Shown here one piece after another: positions 6,275 to 7,471 of a stretch of DNA of 7,471 nt; the first letter of the stretch is position 1, and every line of letters starts with the position of its first letter. The DNA is from Candidatus Methanoplasma sp. (lineage in GTDB: Archaea; Thermoplasmatota; Thermoplasmata; Methanomassiliicoccales; Methanomethylophilaceae), in assembly GCA_031274665.1 (NCBI GenBank), contig JAISPV010000044.1:1-7471 (forward strand), in the 5' to 3' direction. The notes under the pieces are model-generated. The model ran no database searches and was not told where the DNA came from. It saw only the letters and a program-made list of their open reading frames with translations. Made by a program: the position numbers and the translations under genes.

Positions 6275-7030
6275 TTATCCATCTCTCCCGAATTCTGACA
6301 TGAGCGATGAGCATATCCCGTCCACGATCTCTTTTCTGTTGCTCTCGTTGGAGAATGTTCCTATCGTTTCCTCAATGACATCCTGTTTGCCCTTCATCTC
6401 CCTTACAAAACCGATCATGTTCTCCAGCGCCCTGGTCATCTCGTCCGATACCGATACCGTTGCCGTCTTCGACGTTCTCGACAGAGGGTTAAGGTCTATC
6501 GAGATCACGACCTTCCCCATTTCCGCTAACGCTTTCGCTCTGTCCCCGTCCTCTATCGGAACGAGGATCACGTCTGAATCGTATATCCCTGTTTTGGTGC
6601 ACAGAGCGCGGTCGGAGCTAAGTCCCGGTATCCTGGCGTCCGGGTCCCTTCCCAGCACATCTTTTGCGCCGTTCTCCTCCATGTGCGTGATAAGGAGGCC
6701 CATCCTTTTCTCCGTTCTGTGGAAGATGTTGACCTCGATCTTTGCGGGAACTTCGTTTGCCAAAGCGATGAGGTTCTTCGGGTCCAGAGCGGCCGCGTTG
6801 CCGTTGACGCACACGACCGGGTTCTTTGCCTTCAGCAGATAGGCGGCGGCGGCCCTTTCCGCTCTCAGCGACGGTCCCAGGCTCCTCTCTCCCATCAAAT
6901 AATCAAACGCTTCGCCTCTGCCGTGGGATATCAGGCCCGTCTGGGTCACAAGACCCCTGTCCACCATTTCGGATAATCTCTCCCGTACCATAAGCGATCT
7001 GTAGCGGGGGTGGTCCGTGGGTATTTTCAC
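6275..7030 (-). CDS. 4-phosphopantoate--beta-alanine ligase (archaeal phosphopantothenate synthetase)
   Basis: This archaeal enzyme joins 4-phosphopantoate and beta-alanine with ATP to give 4'-phosphopantothenate on the route to coenzyme A. It replaces the bacterial PanC/CoaA order together with pantoate kinase. The 251-residue sequence carries the conserved blocks of the family: HPRY at 7-10, GLISHGRGEAFDYL at 32-45, VNGN at 75-78, EVNIFHRT at 99-106, VPIEDGDR at 157-164 and IDLNPLSRT at 178-186. Length is normal. The start is GTG 7030; an ATG beginning at 7032 is out of frame and stops at once. AGGA at 7036-7033 is only two bases from the GTG, so a leaderless or near-leaderless message from the promoter at 7053-7066 is likely. 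It is the first gene of the - strand cluster, and its TAA touches the ahcY ATG. No pantoate kinase gene is in the window. Confidence 0.95.
   Translation of the reverse strand: MKIPTDHPRYRSLMVRERLSEMVDRGLVTQTGLISHGRGEAFDYLMGERSLGPSLRAERAAAAYLLKAKNPVVCVNGNAAALDPKNLIALANEVPAKIEVNIFHRTEKRMGLLITHMEENGAKDVLGRDPDARIPGLSSDRALCTKTGIYDSDVILVPIEDGDRAKALAEMGKVVISIDLNPLSRTSKTATVSVSDEMTRALENMIGFVREMKGKQDVIEETIGTFSNESNRKEIVDGICSSLMSEFGRDG
6285..6289 (-). promoter_or_regulatory. Shine-Dalgarno site of the ahcY-type gene
   Basis: GGGAG on the - strand sits ten bases upstream of ATG 6274, within the last codons of the preceding gene. The region reads GGGAGAGATGGATAA then ATG. The phosphatidyltransferase gene has the similar GGGAGAATTGGAGAA then ATG (2432-2415). 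The matching spacing supports both chosen starts. Confidence 0.5.
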
Positions 7031-7083
7031 ATTCCTATGTAAGCGTACAGTTGATATAGATTTATGTTCTAATCAGCAACAGC
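7031..7083. promoter_or_regulatory. Divergent promoter region with shared AT-rich core
   Basis: This 53-base gap separates two genes that start in opposite directions (GTG 7030 on the - strand, ATG 7084 on the + strand). Its middle holds GATATAGATTTATG (7053-7066), the only strongly AT-rich stretch. GATATA (7053-7058) is centred about 28 bases from ATG 7084 and about 25 from GTG 7030. On the - strand CATAAA (7066-7061) is a second candidate box, about 33 bases from the GTG. A single core could serve both genes with leaderless or very short leaders. Promoter placement is inferred from spacing. Confidence 0.5.
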
Positions 7084-7471
7084 ATGCCTGAGGTAAGAAT
7101 TGTTCTTGTCGGTCCTAAGTTCGAAGGTAACATCGGCGCCGTCGCCAGGTCGATGGCCAATTTCGATCTCGAAGAACTTTTTCTCGTAGGGCCGTGCGAG
7201 ATCGGCGATGATGCATACCGCCGGGCAAAGCACGGCTCGGACGTCCTGGACAGGGCTGTTTCGGTTGGGACGATCGAAGAGGCGGTCGAAGATTGTTTCC
7301 TTGTCGCCGGGACAAGCGGCATCACTACGAAGGGGGACAGGAATTACACAAGACTGCCTGTTCCCGTCAGAGAATTCGCCCAGCATGTCTCCGGATATGA
7401 GGATAGGATCGCCGTTGTTTTCGGAAGGGAGGACATCGGCCTCTTCCAGGAAGAGCTGAACAAATGCGATC
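7084..7471 (+). CDS. SpoU/TrmJ-family RNA 2'-O-methyltransferase, 5' part
   Basis: The frame is open from ATG 7084 to the window edge, giving 129 codons plus one base, so the 3' end is missing. The protein opens with PEVRIVLVGP and GNIGAVARSMANF (residues 15-27), the first SpoU motif, whose arginine R22 is the likely catalytic residue. AKHGSDVLD and VAGTSG follow, then VFGREDIGLFQEEL near 111-124, the second motif that forms part of the knotted SAM site. The third motif would lie beyond the window. The opening and overall pattern match TrmJ, which 2'-O-methylates position 32 of tRNA using SAM; a related SpoU enzyme with another RNA target is possible. There is no strong Shine-Dalgarno site, in keeping with a short or absent leader. 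It is divergent from the cluster that holds the ahcY-type gene, whose product removes the SAH this enzyme would produce. Confidence 0.88.
   Translation, partial: MPEVRIVLVGPKFEGNIGAVARSMANFDLEELFLVGPCEIGDDAYRRAKHGSDVLDRAVSVGTIEEAVEDCFLVAGTSGITTKGDRNYTRLPVPVREFAQHVSGYEDRIAVVFGREDIGLFQEELNKCD

Noticed and set aside
1..7471. CRISPR array, mobile element, tRNA/rRNA or a new defence system
   Set aside because: No short spaced direct repeats, transposase or integrase motifs, terminal inverted repeats or tRNA-like foldings were recognised. All genes but the repeat protein belong to known housekeeping families.

Overview
The window reads as a compact piece of an archaeal chromosome. Several products belong to families that are archaeal or clearly of archaeal type: the iron-sulfur primase subunit PriL, 4-phosphopantoate--beta-alanine ligase (the archaeal CoA-pathway enzyme), an AK6/Fap7-type adenylate kinase, and a CDP-alcohol phosphatidyltransferase like the archaetidylinositol-phosphate synthases. 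Base composition looks near 50 % GC, genes abut or overlap, and AT-rich TATA-like elements lie 24-29 bases upstream of several starts. Family resemblances suggest a euryarchaeote, perhaps a Thermoplasmata or Methanomassiliicoccales member, but nothing in the window proves the order.

Layout. (1) Positions 1-664: a + strand gene for a HEAT/LRV-like repeat protein made almost wholly of seven 26-residue units. (2) 746-1777: priL on the + strand. Its stop lies one base from the stop of the opposing gene. (3) 7030 down to 1779: six - strand genes packed head to tail. In order of transcription they are phosphopantothenate synthetase, adenosylhomocysteinase (ahcY type), a GT4 glycosyltransferase, a PfkB-family (probably nucleoside) kinase, an AK6-type adenylate kinase and a CDP-alcohol phosphatidyltransferase. 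Gaps are 0 to 32 bases and the last two junctions overlap. (4) 7031-7083: a 53-base divergent promoter region with one central AT-rich core. (5) 7084 to the end: the 5' part of a SpoU/TrmJ-type RNA 2'-O-methyltransferase on the + strand, cut by the window edge.

How the genes may work together. The - strand cluster can be read as two interleaved themes. One is nucleoside recycling: the AhcY-type enzyme releases homocysteine plus a nucleoside, the PfkB kinase could phosphorylate that nucleoside, and the adenylate kinase could raise AMP to ADP. The other is membrane lipid head groups: the CDP-alcohol phosphatidyltransferase could make a phospholipid that the GT4 enzyme glycosylates. Both are inferences from gene order and family. 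No stretch over 300 bases lacks a gene. I found no mobile element, CRISPR array, tRNA or rRNA, and no convincing new defence or mobile system; the window is mostly housekeeping.
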